Source: Calycina herbarum
Lineage: Eukaryota; Ascomycota; Leotiomycetes; Helotiales; Pezizellaceae
NCBI GenBank assembly: GCA_001414485.1
Contig: LLEY01000277.1
Coordinates: 1 to 57,282 of the forward strand
Direction: 5' to 3'
DNA: 57,282 nt
The notes under the pieces were generated by a model. That model did no database searches. It saw only the letters and a program-made list of their open reading frames with translations, and was not told the origin of the DNA. The position numbers were made by a program, and so were the translations under genes. Of the stretch, positions 10,788-22,409 are shown piece after piece. Within the stretch, counting starts at the first letter, position 1, and every line of letters begins with the position of its first letter.

Positions 10788-11515
10788 TTATAGAAGACCA
10801 AAGGCAGCAATACCGGCAGCGATAAGACCCGAGGCAAGATCTCGTGCGCCAATGGCAGTTGGTTGAGCAGCACCGGCGGAGCTACTTGAAGAGACGGTAC
10901 CAGTAGCTGCTGAGACAACGGATGATGTTGCGCTGGCAACGGCGGAAGAGCTGGTGGATGCTGGAGCGGTGTATTTGGATGGATCGAGGGTTCCACAGTT
11001 GGCAGTGTGGGCATCGGTGCAGAGCTTTTGAGCTTGTGCATTGTTTTGTCCGGCCTTGATGCATTCGCTGAAGATCTCCTCACAGATGAAGGTTGGCATT
11101 GTTTGAGTGTAGTACATGAGACCTGGAGCGGAGCCGTTCTTGCAGGTACAGTCGAATACCAAGGTATCCTATACGAGAAAGTCGAGTCAGCATGGAAGGT
11201 CGCGCGGGGTAAGTGTTTCCATGGAGTTATGATGGGCAAGAGAAGATAGACTTACCACTGTGCAGTCGTTGGTCTTGGTGAGAGCTTGACTACCGCACAG
11301 GATTGGACAGGTGTTTTGTTGACCAGAACACCATTGTGCTGCGGGAAAAAGGTCAGTCGACGACTTCGTACTTGCGGACATGCGTTATAGCAATAGATCG
11401 ACTTACATCTGGTAGTAGGGGAGACGGCGGTTGGGACGATGGTCGAGTTGGCGTTGGTGACTGCTGCCGCAGAGCCGGCGAGGAGCGCGACGGCGACGAA
11501 GGACTTTGCAAACAT
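10788..11515 (-). CDS. GPI-anchored cysteine-rich cell-surface protein, DUF7707 type
   Basis: Three exons on the minus strand: 11515..11407, 11338..11256, 11168..10788 (introns 68 and 87 nt, GT..AG, phases 1 and 0), 190 aa. It starts with a signal peptide (MFAKSFVAVALLAGSAAA). The middle has a spaced cysteine pattern: QWCSGQQNTCPILCG, then a DCTV/D join and VFDCTCKNG, then FICEEIF..C and LCTDAHTANCG, the arrangement of the fungal DUF7707 domain in small secreted surface proteins. A Ser/Thr/Ala-rich spacer follows and a C-terminal hydrophobic tail (LIAAGIAAFGLL) fits GPI-anchor addition. The role is unknown; the location is cell wall or outer membrane leaflet. The exon joins restore a regular cysteine pattern, which supports the model. 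Confidence 0.85.
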
Positions 11516-13016
11516 CTTGTTGAGTCGAGGTGGCGTGAGGTTGGGGAGTGGATGATGGGGTTGAAGAACGAAGGACGAGATTCAGAGATCAATTGATAGG
11601 AGCAAGTGAAGATGTTTTGTGTGGAGCGGTTGGGTTGAGCGATTGCGAGAATTTGGAAAGAGAAGAAAGAGGACGGAAGGGGAAGAAAGGAAGTTATCGT
11701 GAGATGTTTGGGACCACGAACCCACCTTCCTCGCATGCTCCACTGCGAGCGCTGAGCACCGGCAGGAGATAGCGGAAGCTAGCGCCACATCAAACATTTA
11801 TCCTGGTATCCACCCCACTATTCCCCCCACTCAAACCAATCACAGGCTACAATTCACGATGCCAAGTCTCAACTTAAAGTTGCTGCAATCACTGCAATCA
11901 ACAACATGGCACTCGCTTCAAAATCCCATACGAGACGAGTCTCCTCTTTTTTGATACGTGTGAGAGAGAGCATACGAAGGCTTGTTACTACTTGACCCAC
12001 CACAATTGAAGCTATTCTGAGTTAAGATCATGCGTCTCCTTCCTCCTCCCAGCGACTGACATTCCAGCCGTTGGCCACGACAACCACTTTTGCTCCTCTA
12101 CTCGAGTACTTGTGTGTGGCCTAATATCCGCCCCTTGCCGAGGAAGGAAATTGCTTCAAACTTTTCTTATCGCACAGGACGAATCATCATCACGGCAATT
12201 GAGAATTGCTTGCTGCAGACCTCGGACACCGAATCCAACGCCCGGCCGCTTTGGACTTTGACCGATTGGGGAAACACAACACCACCATTTCCACGCTTGT
12301 TTTTGTTGGATTTTGTATTCCGACTAGATGTTGCACAGGGCAACTCATACTATTTACTAGTAATTGCGACTCCTGCTGGATTTCGCGGACCATCTTCCGT
12401 ACTCGTGTAGTTTGGCTTTATCCAAGATTTAGGAGCGTCTTGCTGAGTTTCATCTATATCTGGAACTCTTCCACCAACCCATTTTTCTCAACCTCAACAG
12501 CCCAAAAGGCAACTCGTCTTCCATTTTGTACCTATCTGAGCACAGAATGGAGGGGAAACCATCATGTATATCACATGACGAACTATCATGTGATTTATCA
12601 AAAATCATTCCCAATGTCACTGCAAGTCTCCACTTTTGACAATCGGATAGATGGAGCCATCCAATCACTCCATCGTAAAATACCAGCTGGGGAAGTCCCC
12701 GGCCAATAAAATGCCCCTATTTTCACTATTTGTATCCACCCAACATGCAAGCGTTTTGCAGCATTTTCCTCTTGCTTCTGTAGTTTGGAAATCCAGCCAC
12801 TCAGAGGTTGGCATGAATCTGTACATGCAGAAGCAATCGCCGACTGCACCCATCGACACTAAATTTCATCATTACGATGGGTTATCGGATATCTTCATCC
12901 TTTTGCCTTATACCATCTGAGCCTGTCTTTTGTCTGCGTGTTTTCGTTCATCTGATTATTGTTCTTGATATTCTCTTTATGGACATTTGGAAGCTGGTAA
13001 GGATCTCGTAACAATC
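11516..13016. other. divergent promoter region between the GPI-protein and MFS genes
   Basis: A 1.5 kb gap between two divergently transcribed genes (minus start at 11515, plus start at 13017). The right half is CT-rich toward the MFS start. Open frames at 12090-12410 and 12206-12709 have no domain and overlap each other, so I treat the interval as regulatory or leader DNA. Confidence 0.5.
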
Positions 13017-15112
13017 ATGGCTGAAGCAAGCCCTGAGGCGGCAATCAACCCTTCGCCGGCAGTTGAGGAGAAGGCGTCGAGTAAGAGAGGGAACAATGCC
13101 GATGCGAAAGAGCCCATCCCCGAAGCAATCGAAGATGAGAAGAAGGGAATGAGAGAAAATGAATTGGGTATGAAGATATGGAAATTCGTCACTTGGACGC
13201 CAAAACGGTGTAGGTGGGATCCCGAAAAGCCCCCAAAGTTTAACATGGCATTGAATCTTTTGTTTGGATTTGTAAGTTTAACTATTCTTTATTTAAGAAG
13301 AGGGGAGTGATGTCACTCTGGGTAAGTACTTGAAAGTAAATACTCCAACGAGAACATCCTCTTTCTTCATTTATTGCAACCGCTATCTTCATGTGATATT
13401 CACAAGAGGAAAAGTGGTCCTCTTTGACTCAAATCTTCAATGTTCTATTATTTGATATGATCTTGAGAAGCTAAGAAATTGCTAAGGCTTGCACTTTCAC
13501 TGTCGCCAACCTTTACTACAACCATCCGATCCTCAACATTCTAGCAGAAGAATTTCACATCTCAGATGAAGCTGCCTCTCTCGTACCGACAATCATGCAA
13601 GCAGGCTACGCATGTGGCCTCCTCTTCTTATGCCCTCTAGGTGATATATTCGAACGCAGACCATTCGTCCTCCTTCTCGTCTTCTTTACTGCAACAGTGG
13701 TAGGTTTACCTTCAATACCCTACGTCCCCTCAGTCCCAACTCAGATCTCACTGACATCAAACCAACAGTGGCTAGGCCTCTGCATCACAACATCCTACCC
13801 CGTCTTCCTAACCCTCTCATTCATAACCGCTTTAACAACCGTAACACCTCAACTCATGCTCCCCCTCGTCGGCGATCTCGCACCTCCCCATCGACGCGCC
13901 GCAGCACTCTCTATAGTCGTCTCCGGTCTCCTCCTCGGCATGCTCATCGCACGTCTCCTCTCCGGAATCCTCACCCAATATACCTCCTGGCGTTCAGTCT
14001 ACTTCCTCTCTCTCGCACTGCAATATCTAATCTTCATTCTCCTCTGGCTCTTTATGCCTGATTATCCGTCTACCAATCCAGCGGGATTGAATTACTTCAA
14101 GATGCTTTGGAGTATTGCGGTGATGTTGATGGAAGAACCCGTTTTGGTGCAGGCTTGTGTGGTTGCTGTTTGCGTTTCTACAACTTTTACGAATTTCTGG
14201 ACGACGTTGACGTTTTTGTTGGCGGGGGAACCTTATGGGTATGATCCGGTTCAAATTGGGCTTTTTGCGCTCATTGGGATTGCTTCTATTATGTGTGGGC
14301 CTTTTTATTGTATGTCCATCTCATTCTCTTTCTGCTCTCTGCCCCCCATTTGAATTCTGGAAATTCTCTCGAACTGATGGATTGATTTACAGCGCGCTGG
14401 ATCATCGATAAACTCCCGCCACTACATTCTGTTCTCCTTGGATGTATTTACAGTACGATCCCTGACTCTCATTCTACTCTTCCCCCTCTCTCCTCTTCAT
14501 GTCTCTATTCCACAGAACCGCTGCCCACACACAATTCCCATTCCTCCTTGCCAAAATCCACAACTAACACCGGTGCCCCAAGTCCTCATCGGCTTCACAA
14601 TCTCAACCTTCATCGGAACATTCTCCCTCGCCGGCCCTATAATCTGCGCCTTCCTCCTCGACTTTGGTCTCCAAACGACGCAGATTGCTAATCGGACGGC
14701 TATCTATGCCATCGCGCCCTTAGCTAGGAATCGAGTTAATACTGCGTATATGGTTGCTGTTTTTTGTGGGCAGCTTATTGGGACGGCGGTTGGTAACCAT
14801 GTTTATGCGCTTGGGGGTTGGAAAGCTGCTGGTGGGACGAGTATGGGGTTTATTGGGGCGGCGGTGTGTGTTGTTTTTGTGAGGGGGCCGTGGGAGAGGG
14901 GATGGGCTGGGTGGAGAGGGGGTTGGGGACTTAAAGGGAAGAAGAGTGTTGGGGATGTGGAGGCTGGATGTGTAGACGAGGGGGTTGAAAGGGTGAGTAG
15001 TGGGGAGGTGAGCAGGGAGGAGGTGAATGATTTGAATCTTAGGAATGAGAAGGAAATACCCGTGGGAAGGGAGAGTGATGAGAGGAAAGTGTTTAGTACT
15101 TTTGTAACATAA
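13017..15112 (+). CDS. major facilitator superfamily transporter
   Basis: Five exons: 13017..13271, 13487..13699, 13769..14309, 14393..14452, 14583..15112 (introns 215, 69, 83 and 130 nt, GT..AG, frame kept), 532 aa. The N-terminus is hydrophilic and charged (~75 residues), then about 12 hydrophobic segments follow. Conserved landmarks: ANLYYNHPILN in helix 1, the MFS loop 2-3 motif CPLGDIFERRP (residues 134-144), APPHRRAAALS after helix 4, and LARNRVNTAYM in the second half. The tail is Glu/Lys-rich and cytosolic. It resembles fungal drug:H+ antiporter-like or AraJ/YnfM-like proton-coupled exporters; the substrate cannot be inferred. Intron 2 is 69 nt, a multiple of three and without a stop, so its retention would insert 23 residues. 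Exon 4 is only 60 nt and was placed from frame and homology-like context. Confidence 0.85.
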
Positions 15113-15429
15113 CTCACCGAGGTTGAATTATCTGTCTCGGTCAACGATTGACTATGCTCTTTGCCTTGGTTAAAATGTACTCACTTTTTTAACTTGAAGT
15201 TTTTATCTGCGGTACGAGTGGGCGTAGTTTTCGCACTTATATTTGGTATTTTTACAAACTATTTAGAAATAGAAGTTACTGATGATTGTATCTTTGGTGA
15301 CTTTCGGTTACAAGAGGCCAAGTTGTAAACACCACGGAAATGAAAGCTTTAAGTACCGCGATTACTAACACCTTCTTAATACCGAGATTTTACTTTCCTT
15401 AGAGTAGGAACTTAATTATATAGAAATTT

Positions 15430-16514
15430 CGGAATGGATTCCGGGGATGTAGTTACCGGAGAACTTCCCCAGCTTGTAATACCAGAGTGTCCACCTCCTG
15501 GGAAAGTGACTTACAAACTCAACAGCAGCATCCTACTGCTGTGTTATAACCCGGCAAGTGAAACTCTCTCTGAGAAATCTTCTTGCTGATCCCAAGGGAG
15601 AGGATAGGCTCTTGCCGTTCCCCAACTTCAATGAAATTACCACCTCCGTGTTTACACTTGCCCCTGACGACGGTTTCGACTGTGAATATGCCGATCCGAG
15701 TTAATTGAGCGCTTTTTGCGGGAACTGGTGACTTTTGAATAGTTCCTTATAACTCACCACGAAGTGGAACTAGTCTTAAAGATCAAACTAATCATCCTAA
15801 GCAACCTTGGGCCAGCTGTGGATTGCTCTGCCGAGGTCTACAACTCCTCTCCAAGTTGAGATTTCACTTACAGCACCGGAGTCACGACCATTCTCGTCGA
15901 GCAAGAAAGATTGGATGGATCCAGTCTCTCCGTCTTCCACGAGACATGATAACCCCCCCCCCCCCCAACAGATTTTTTCATACTCGTCGTTTTACTTGGG
16001 AAGTCCGTTCGCATTTGCATGGTCCAATATTGATGAAAGCAGTGTTCATCAAGTTTTAACCTTCTCAGGTTATACAAATGAGCGATATTTCACCCCCAAG
16101 TCAACGAACGATATGAAGGCAGCGATTATGGAAACAATAGGTGAGGCATGGAAAAGTTATGTCCCATTAGCTGTCCACGATATCCCTTTCTCAGCTTCTG
16201 TTGAAGAGTTGGCTTTATTGGAGATGTCAAGTAATGGGGCTTTTTGGTACGTTGCTTCTAAGTAAAGCCATGTCACAACACTAATGTATAGTCAGCTACT
16301 TCAACAATGTAACATTATCTATCACCACTGTGCAGAGTACATATTTTTACAAAAGCCGCGATCTCAAAATTTTCTACGCAGTAGCTTTGAAATGCCTGGT
16401 TTGCCTGGTTCTCTTTACAGAAATGTCTCGGGAATGATTCTACGGAAAGAAGACCGACCCCTCTTCGCGCAGATCATCTTGTACCCCAATTTGCTGAGAG
16501 TGACTTTTGAGTAG
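15430..16514 (+). pseudogene. degenerate, unidentified coding remnant
   Basis: Several protein-like pieces follow one another in different plus-strand frames: a proline/cysteine piece at about 15450-15590, NFNEITTSVFTLAPDDGFD at about 15625-15685, a piece at 15807-15955 ending at a poly-C tract, and the longest, 15968-16265, with SFYLGSPFAFAWSN and ending in a stop; another short frame covers 16390-16514. Typical intron borders do not join them into one frame. I read this as a gene decayed by frameshifts and stops, or possibly two. I do not recognise the family. Confidence 0.35.
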
Positions 16515-16879
16515 TACTCAGGTGAAACGCTGCCATTTGATGGAAATCTTGATAAAGTAAAGTTGTGATTTGAATGATGGGGAGGCTTTTATACTCAGAA
16601 AGAAAAGCGGTCACCCTACAAGGATCGATGAGGCAATGAGTTTTGTTCAGCTACACATAACCAGGGTATATTTCATCAAACTACCTGCCTAGAATAAATT
16701 AATTTGAATGTTCAGCTCATCCTCCCGCTCAGCAGTCATCTTGTCTGAGCCACGATATCATAGTTACACAACATGAGTGGTTTTGGATCAATACCTTAAG
16801 CTCACATAGGTCACGGATGATTTCATTTCAAAGTTTAAAAAGCAGAGAGCCTAGAAAGGGAAGAAAAGCAGTCAAAATC

Positions 16880-17005
16880 GAAATTCTACTAATTCCACGA
16901 GCTGTCCTTGGGCTCCCTTTCCAGACTACCATATATTACCAGAAGAAGTGCTCCTAATTTCAACATGGGAGATAGAATGTCTTGGAACAATGAGCTGAGC
17001 CGGAC
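16880..17005 (+). pseudogene. short fragment resembling the kelch gene
   Basis: The stretch encodes SAPNFNMGDRMSWNN, close to SPAPNFNMEIMWSNSN in the kelch pseudogene (about 17898-17950), and the DNA matches there too (CTAATTT.AACATGG). Only this piece is left, which suggests an old duplicate of the same gene that has lost the rest. Confidence 0.45.
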
Positions 17006-17546
17006 GGTTACTGCTGTCGTTCGCACATTTCGCTCGCTGCAACATTCATCACTGATGAAGAGAAATCGAAATTGCGATAATTTCGGATCATCTGTCACGT
17101 TAAAGCATTATAAGTAATATTCAGTGATTAGTGTGAGTGTTAAAGGACGATTGATTATTAAATCTATAGCGGAAAAGTAGCATCTATATATACTACTAGT
17201 GCTGGTTTTAGCGCCCCCCTAAATCTATCACGTGCTCCAAGATTCCCGTGACATCATTGCACATTATTGTCGCGACCGAAAGTTGTTAGGCTTATGTTTT
17301 ACCAGTAGGATCGGCCACTTGCTTATGCCAATATAATGCGATCGTACTTAGGCGGAATCTGGGGTTTTCCCCACCAATTTTACTGACATCGAGTAAGATA
17401 AGTGTCCCACATCTTCTTTTAAATTTGATTCTCGACATTACTTAGTTTTGACTTCTTTGTTTGGCCCAAGTCTATTTTCACTTTACTTCTCGTTGTATTT
17501 GCTAAGTGCTTTGCAGTGCAGATACTACTTGCCAGAGTAAAATGTT

Positions 17547-18729
17547 ATGTTTATTCCCGTGCCATCATGGAGAACATTCCTGCTTCTGATAACTTCTTAC
17601 GCCACGCACTTCACTCATGCTTGTTGAGTTGTTTGAGAACAGTTGTCAGATTGACTACAGCTTACGGTAAGTAACTATTCTTATGGATAATCGGATTTAT
17701 ATCGACGGCGGTCAACAATCACAGCTTGTGAGCGGGACTTTAGAAAGGGGAAGTAAGGCAAATGTCAATCATATGAGTGAGTTATCTATTCAGGGTCCAT
17801 TTCTACCCATTAATCTCAATTAAATCCAGATAATGGCACTTTATCGCTAGATCTAAGTTCAGACTGGACCAACTCATCAATGATATTTACTTCATTCAGC
17901 AAAAGCCCCGCACCTAATTTTAACATGGAAATTATGTGGAGTAATTCAAATGGAACATTTTCATGTTCGTGGGGCGGAACAATAGAATTTGGGCCAGATA
18001 CTACTGTACTACTATTGAAATTGTGGAAACTTTCAGTTGACTGGCAAGGTGGTGGCTCTTGGACTGAGGTGACATTCTCCTTCAACCAGTTTTTCTAACT
18101 TTCCAGACCAGCTTACCGGTTTGGTATAACAATGGAAGGCGTTGGATATTACATCGGTGGTGGAATCACGCCTGGCACGGACAAGTCCGCTACTAAAGAA
18201 ATTTCAAAACCAGGAATCACCAAGTTCAATATGTCCTCGGGAGAATGGGATATGCGATCGAGTGTAGGCCTTGGTGACCGGGGAACGATTTCGGGAGCAC
18301 AAATTGTCAAAGTGCCTGCCCCCGCTCTGAGAAATCTGGAGTTACTCATGTTTCTTGGTGGGTTTGATCCAGGTACTGCAGTTTATTCTGCAACGTCGTT
18401 TTATTCGTTCCGAAATATCACGGTCTATGGTCCTCACAATGACACGTGGGTTTTCCAAGAGCCAATTGGAAATGCACCATCCTTCAGAGCATCATTCTGT
18501 ACAGTGGCTGTTGCCAGGGATGCGGGCACTCACGAAATGTAAGCTCAAAGTCTACTTATTCTGACATTTTCTTCTAGTTACAGGTCTCAGCTTTATTTAT
18601 GGGGGAAGAAGCGCAAAAGAAGCATATGGAGATGACTTTGTTTTCTCCGTCCCGTCATTCAACTGGGTCAAGGTTTATGATCAGGTTATATCGGGATGGT
18701 CTATCGATACTGTTTTTATTCGGAGCTAA
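17547..18729 (+). pseudogene. kelch-repeat protein gene, broken and truncated
   Basis: The family is a fungal secreted or membrane kelch beta-propeller protein. A signal-peptide-like start (MFIPVPSWRTFLLLITSYA) occurs at 17547 but is not cleanly joined to what follows. Kelch-type pieces: RIYIDGGQQSQL (17692 on); then, across an intact 77-nt intron (17753-17829), NGTLSLDLSSDWTNSS; GVGYYIGGGITPGTD; LLMFLGGFDPG; and LSFIYGGRSAKEAYGDDF, each a double-Gly blade signature. Defects: an in-frame TAA at 18096-18098 that splits one continuous frame; an apparent intron at 18539-18577 whose ends do not keep frame with the following blade; and a stop at 18727-18729 after about four blades, where intact relatives continue with more blades and a membrane segment. 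It is therefore a truncated pseudogene. A transcript using unusual splicing cannot be ruled out. Confidence 0.72.
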
Positions 18730-20101
18730 ATGTAGCTGAAAGGTAAGAACTGCTGAAAGTCTGTTTGGAAAGTGAGCTTCGTTAACAACTCATAGAAATG
18801 ACTTGTTTGGTTAGATTCTGGGTTTTAGTTTTGTACTTGAATTTGCTACCAGCACACTCATTTGGTCTTCTTCTTCATAACATTTTAATTTCTTAGCACA
18901 TGTACAACAAATAGTATTACGTAAATAACTTTTACATAAAACACTTTCTCGTAACTTCCTCTGTCCAATACAGAAGCGAGATAACTCTCCAATGAAATGA
19001 ACTTTATCGATCCTTTAATTCCTTTTCGTATATTCCAGCCTATCAGAGCCAGGATATAAGCGGCAAAACTTTTACGCGCAGAGCCTCAGGTGCAGCCGTT
19101 CTAGTGATTCCGCGAGCACGGTGAGGACAAGAGGCTCTAGAGTGTGTTATTCTTTGTGGGAAGAAAATCGAAGGAAGAAATACAGAAGCGATGTCTCTGT
19201 TTCTGAGTTCTACTTTGTAATATTTACTATAATTGATAATTGATTCGCATTTGCCACAGCATGCCAAGGTGAAAATGTGGGGTGTCAAAATTAAATTTTC
19301 CATTCCCTGCTGCTGTGCCACTTTAGACCAAGGAACAAATCTGGTGGCCTAACCAATAGAAGGAATAGGATCGAGTATTTTTAGAAATGCGGAGACCGAG
19401 TAGCCGCACGTATCTTAGTTGCAGCAACTGAATTGTACGACGACGGAGAACAAATATCTATTTTCCGTCTGTAAATATATGAAATTGAAATAATCCAACA
19501 ACAAATAAACGAAAACAGACAGCATTTCTTCATGAGGCAGATTGGATACAGTAGATTTATGCTGTATTTTATTCTAATTCTTCTAATCAATGTGTGGCAA
19601 ACTATTCTTCTTTTGGTGGGGTGAGGCACAGCTACAAGCTTAGGTCCTCGGTTGGCGTAGGCTCGGTGGGGAACACTGAAAGGATTTCCAAAACCCCGCC
19701 CGCGAAATGCTTGGTGATATCAACTCAAGACTCTAGAAATCCTCTTGCAGGCTGCGGCAGAATACTTATAGATTTTTGAGGTAGAACCACAGTAAGCAGT
19801 ACGAAGGTGCCTATGAAAGTTAACTATGTGAAGTTATTCAGCGAAGAGGTAGATTCTTCTAAATCATCAAAGGTAGTATAAGTATGTCTGGTATCATACC
19901 TTTACTGAAGCATCTCATTCTATCTCTTTCATCTCTTTCATCTCATTCCATCTCATTCCATCTCATTTATCACATTCATTCAATTCATTACTTCTTCGAC
20001 TTGGACATTGCTTCTTCGACTAAACACATTCATTCATCACCTTTCCGTCACACCACTTTCTACTTTCCAACCACTTTTTCAAAAAGTCACCACATTTCAA
20101 A
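18730..20101. other. intergenic region and promoter of the small secreted protein
   Basis: No supported gene is present; minus-strand frames at 19043-19321 and 19381-19629 lack domains. From about 19913 to 19990 there is a run of degenerate ~10-bp repeats (TCTCATTCCA, TCTCTTTCA) followed by CT-rich DNA up to the start codon, which probably forms the leader and core promoter of the next gene. Confidence 0.5.
19913..19985 (+). repeat. short CT-rich tandem repeat in a gene leader
   Basis: Units of nine to ten bases (TCTCTTTCA then TCTCATTCCA) repeat about six times, decaying into ATTCATTCAATTCATT. Pyrimidine-rich leaders are common near fungal transcription starts. The repeat lies 115 bp or more before the ATG of the secreted protein. 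Confidence 0.6.
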
Positions 20102-20587
20102 ATGTTTTCCAAGAACTTCCTCATCGCTATCCTTTCCGCTGGTGTCACCTTTGCTGCACCCACAGCTTCTCAAGAAACTGCCTTGGAGACTCGTGCAGAC
20201 TGGCAAGCAAACAAGTGCGACGCCAACATCAGAATTACTGGTAAGAGAATCTTTCTCTCCATTCGCTTACCTAGCTGACCTTAAAACTTCCTAGGCGGGC
20301 GAATTGTTTCAAACGTAAGATGGTTTGTCGATATTATCGACAAAGAAGGAAAGAACATGGGCCACTGGGAAGCCAGCAAACCGGAAACTCAAGTTGTCTC
20401 AACCACCAAAGGATCCGACTTCACGATTTGGTGGTCTCCCAGTGTTCGCAGCAAGGACTCGCCCGCCAAGGGTGGTATCGAACTCACTTATGGAAACCAG
20501 AAATGGAATGGAAACGATTGTTACAAGTACAGCCAAAACAGAGGGAGCAACTGGAACACTGAGTGGTATTGTCAATTCGACTGCTGA
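20102..20587 (+). CDS. small secreted four-cysteine protein, effector candidate
   Basis: Two exons, 20102..20240 and 20295..20587, split by a 54-nt intron (GTAAGA..CCTAG, phase 1), give 143 aa. The N-terminus is a signal peptide (MFSKNFLIAILSAGVTFAA), followed by a short propeptide-like stretch ending ETR at residue 31, a possible protease site. The mature part is rich in Trp, Asn, Lys and Gly and has four cysteines (C39, C122, C139, C143), enough for two disulfides, with a C-terminal WYCQFDC. I do not recognise a named family. Size, secretion, cysteines and position at the very edge of RIP-mutated repeats fit the usual profile of fungal effector genes, but this is inference. The frame is intact and shows no RIP damage. 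Confidence 0.8.
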
Positions 20588-21458
20588 ATTGGCAATCGGA
20601 TTGTTAGACTATAATCTGAGGGTGCTATTGGTAGATGGGCAGTAATGGAGAGGTGTTGGTTGTCTGTGTCTGGGAAGAGCTTTTTTGTCAAGTCATTGTA
20701 TTTATATACCTTTTTAGTCTTAACTATAGTCACTCATTTTATCTTGATTTATGAATTATCAATATCGGCAGATTCCTCCGAGTTGTTTTATAGATCAAAG
20801 TACGGTATTCTAACGACTACCAACAGGTGACCCAGTTTTAACATCTTAATTAAACACAACAAAATATTTGTCCTAAAAGACTAAATACAGTAACTATTAC
20901 ATTTAATATATAGCCTTAAACTAGCAGTCTTACAAGCCTCTACTTCAACCTGTCCACCTGTCTAATCTCTACGAGAATCCAAAGTATTTCTCTAAGCTAG
21001 TGCCGTTTGGTCCTAGTTAAAACGTGGGTTAAGAAACTCGATATTAGACTTCTGAATCTGTACTAGTATATAACGCAGCTTAGCTTTCCGAGGGATTTAG
21101 AGGTTAAGGAAACTCTCTTAGAAACGACTAGAGCCGGATCAGGCGAATGTGCTTAGAGAGAAGAAAACGCGTAGTAAGAGATAAGAGCGGGCAGTGTTTT
21201 CTACCCTCCTCTCTCTTCTTAGCGAGCATTTCTGTCTTTAATTCCTCTACGTCTTTAAGTACTTAGATATTAAGGATAAGAAAAGCTGATTTCTTAAAAA
21301 GAGAGCTCGAGATTATAGTTTCTATTCGTACTAACGATAAGTTTATAGTCCTCCTCGTATATCTATTACTCTAAGATGTTATAATTATTATAATAGTAAC
21401 CTCTAAGTAGATAATAAAAGCAGAGTAAGTATTAAGTTCGTATCTACCGCTATACTGT
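20588..21458. other. transition from gene region to RIP-mutated repeats
   Basis: After the 3' UTR of the secreted-protein gene the composition changes: normal to about 20.9 kb, a mixed zone at about 20.9-21.3 kb still holding some CpA and TpG, then nearly none. No coding region is supported. Confidence 0.65.
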
Positions 21459-21910
21459 TATAACGGTTTATACCTGAAGAGTACTCGGTCTACCGACCTT
21501 CGTATAAAACGTAACTTCACGTGATCTTAGGAACCACCTCGGTAATCACCTCGGTAGATACGTAGATCTATAACGAAAGGTATAACGAGAGCTATAGCGA
21601 GACTTCAGCTTCTTACAGCTTATACTTACTATAACGAAAGCTATAACAAAGAGCTATAGCGAGACTTTAGCTTACACTTACTAAGAGACCTCGATATAAG
21701 AGGTTCTCTATATATAAAACCTCTTTCCTCGTACGTAGAATAGACTTCTCTCCTTAGTTAATTCTTCTTATAATAAGATAACCTTATCTATTAACCTCTT
21801 TATATTCGGCTTATAATATTAGAATTAACTTATTCTCTCTTATATTTACTTATCGAGTACGTTAAACGAACTATATATAGTAGATCCTATAAACCTTTCT
21901 TATATATACG

Positions 21911-22040
21911 GTATAAGTACGAAAATCCTTTATAGTTAAGATATATAGTCTTATTCTTATATATATAGTATAAGTACGAAAATCCTTTATAGTTAAGATA
22001 TATAGTCTTATACGAAAATCCTTTATAGTTAAAATACACG
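21911..22040 (+). repeat. internal tandem repeat in B1
   Basis: The motif GTATAAGTACGAAAATCC followed by TTTATAGTTAA occurs at about 21911 and 21968, with a partial third copy (TACGAAAATCC) at 22011. B2 has a single copy near 31510-31540, so the amplification is specific to B1. Confidence 0.65.
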
Positions 22041-22409
22041 GTTTTTATTACGATCTATAACTAAAGGCAAAGATATAAAAGTATATATATATAAATTCGA
22101 GAATTTAAAGCTATAGATCTATTTATAAGAGTAACGCGGTATATATACCTAGAGGAAAGAGGTTACTTAGTAACTATAAGACGCGTCGTTATTCTAGCGT
22201 CGTTTATTATTCCAGCGTCGTTATTCCCGAGGTAGTTACTAAGGTTACGTACTTATTACGTATATTCTTCTAGGTTATAAACCAGCGCCTTAATAGTTTT
22301 ATATAGTTAAGATATATAGTCTTATACGAATATAATAGTCTAAAGTATATAGTAGATAACTATAAATATAATAGAGAATATAAACTTAGTAGACGTATAA
22401 GTACCTATA

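Larger units (their letters stand above)
15113..17546. other. gene-poor stretch with decayed coding remnants
   Basis: No intact gene is supported. It contains an unidentified degenerate coding stretch (about 15430-16514), a 12-13 base poly-C tract near 15955-15967, and a short fragment resembling part of the kelch gene (about 16900-17000). Base composition is normal, with no strong RIP bias. Confidence 0.45.

Noticed and set aside
12090..12920. Several open frames upstream of the MFS gene
   Set aside because: They overlap in conflicting frames and show no family features; the interval fits promoter and leader DNA.
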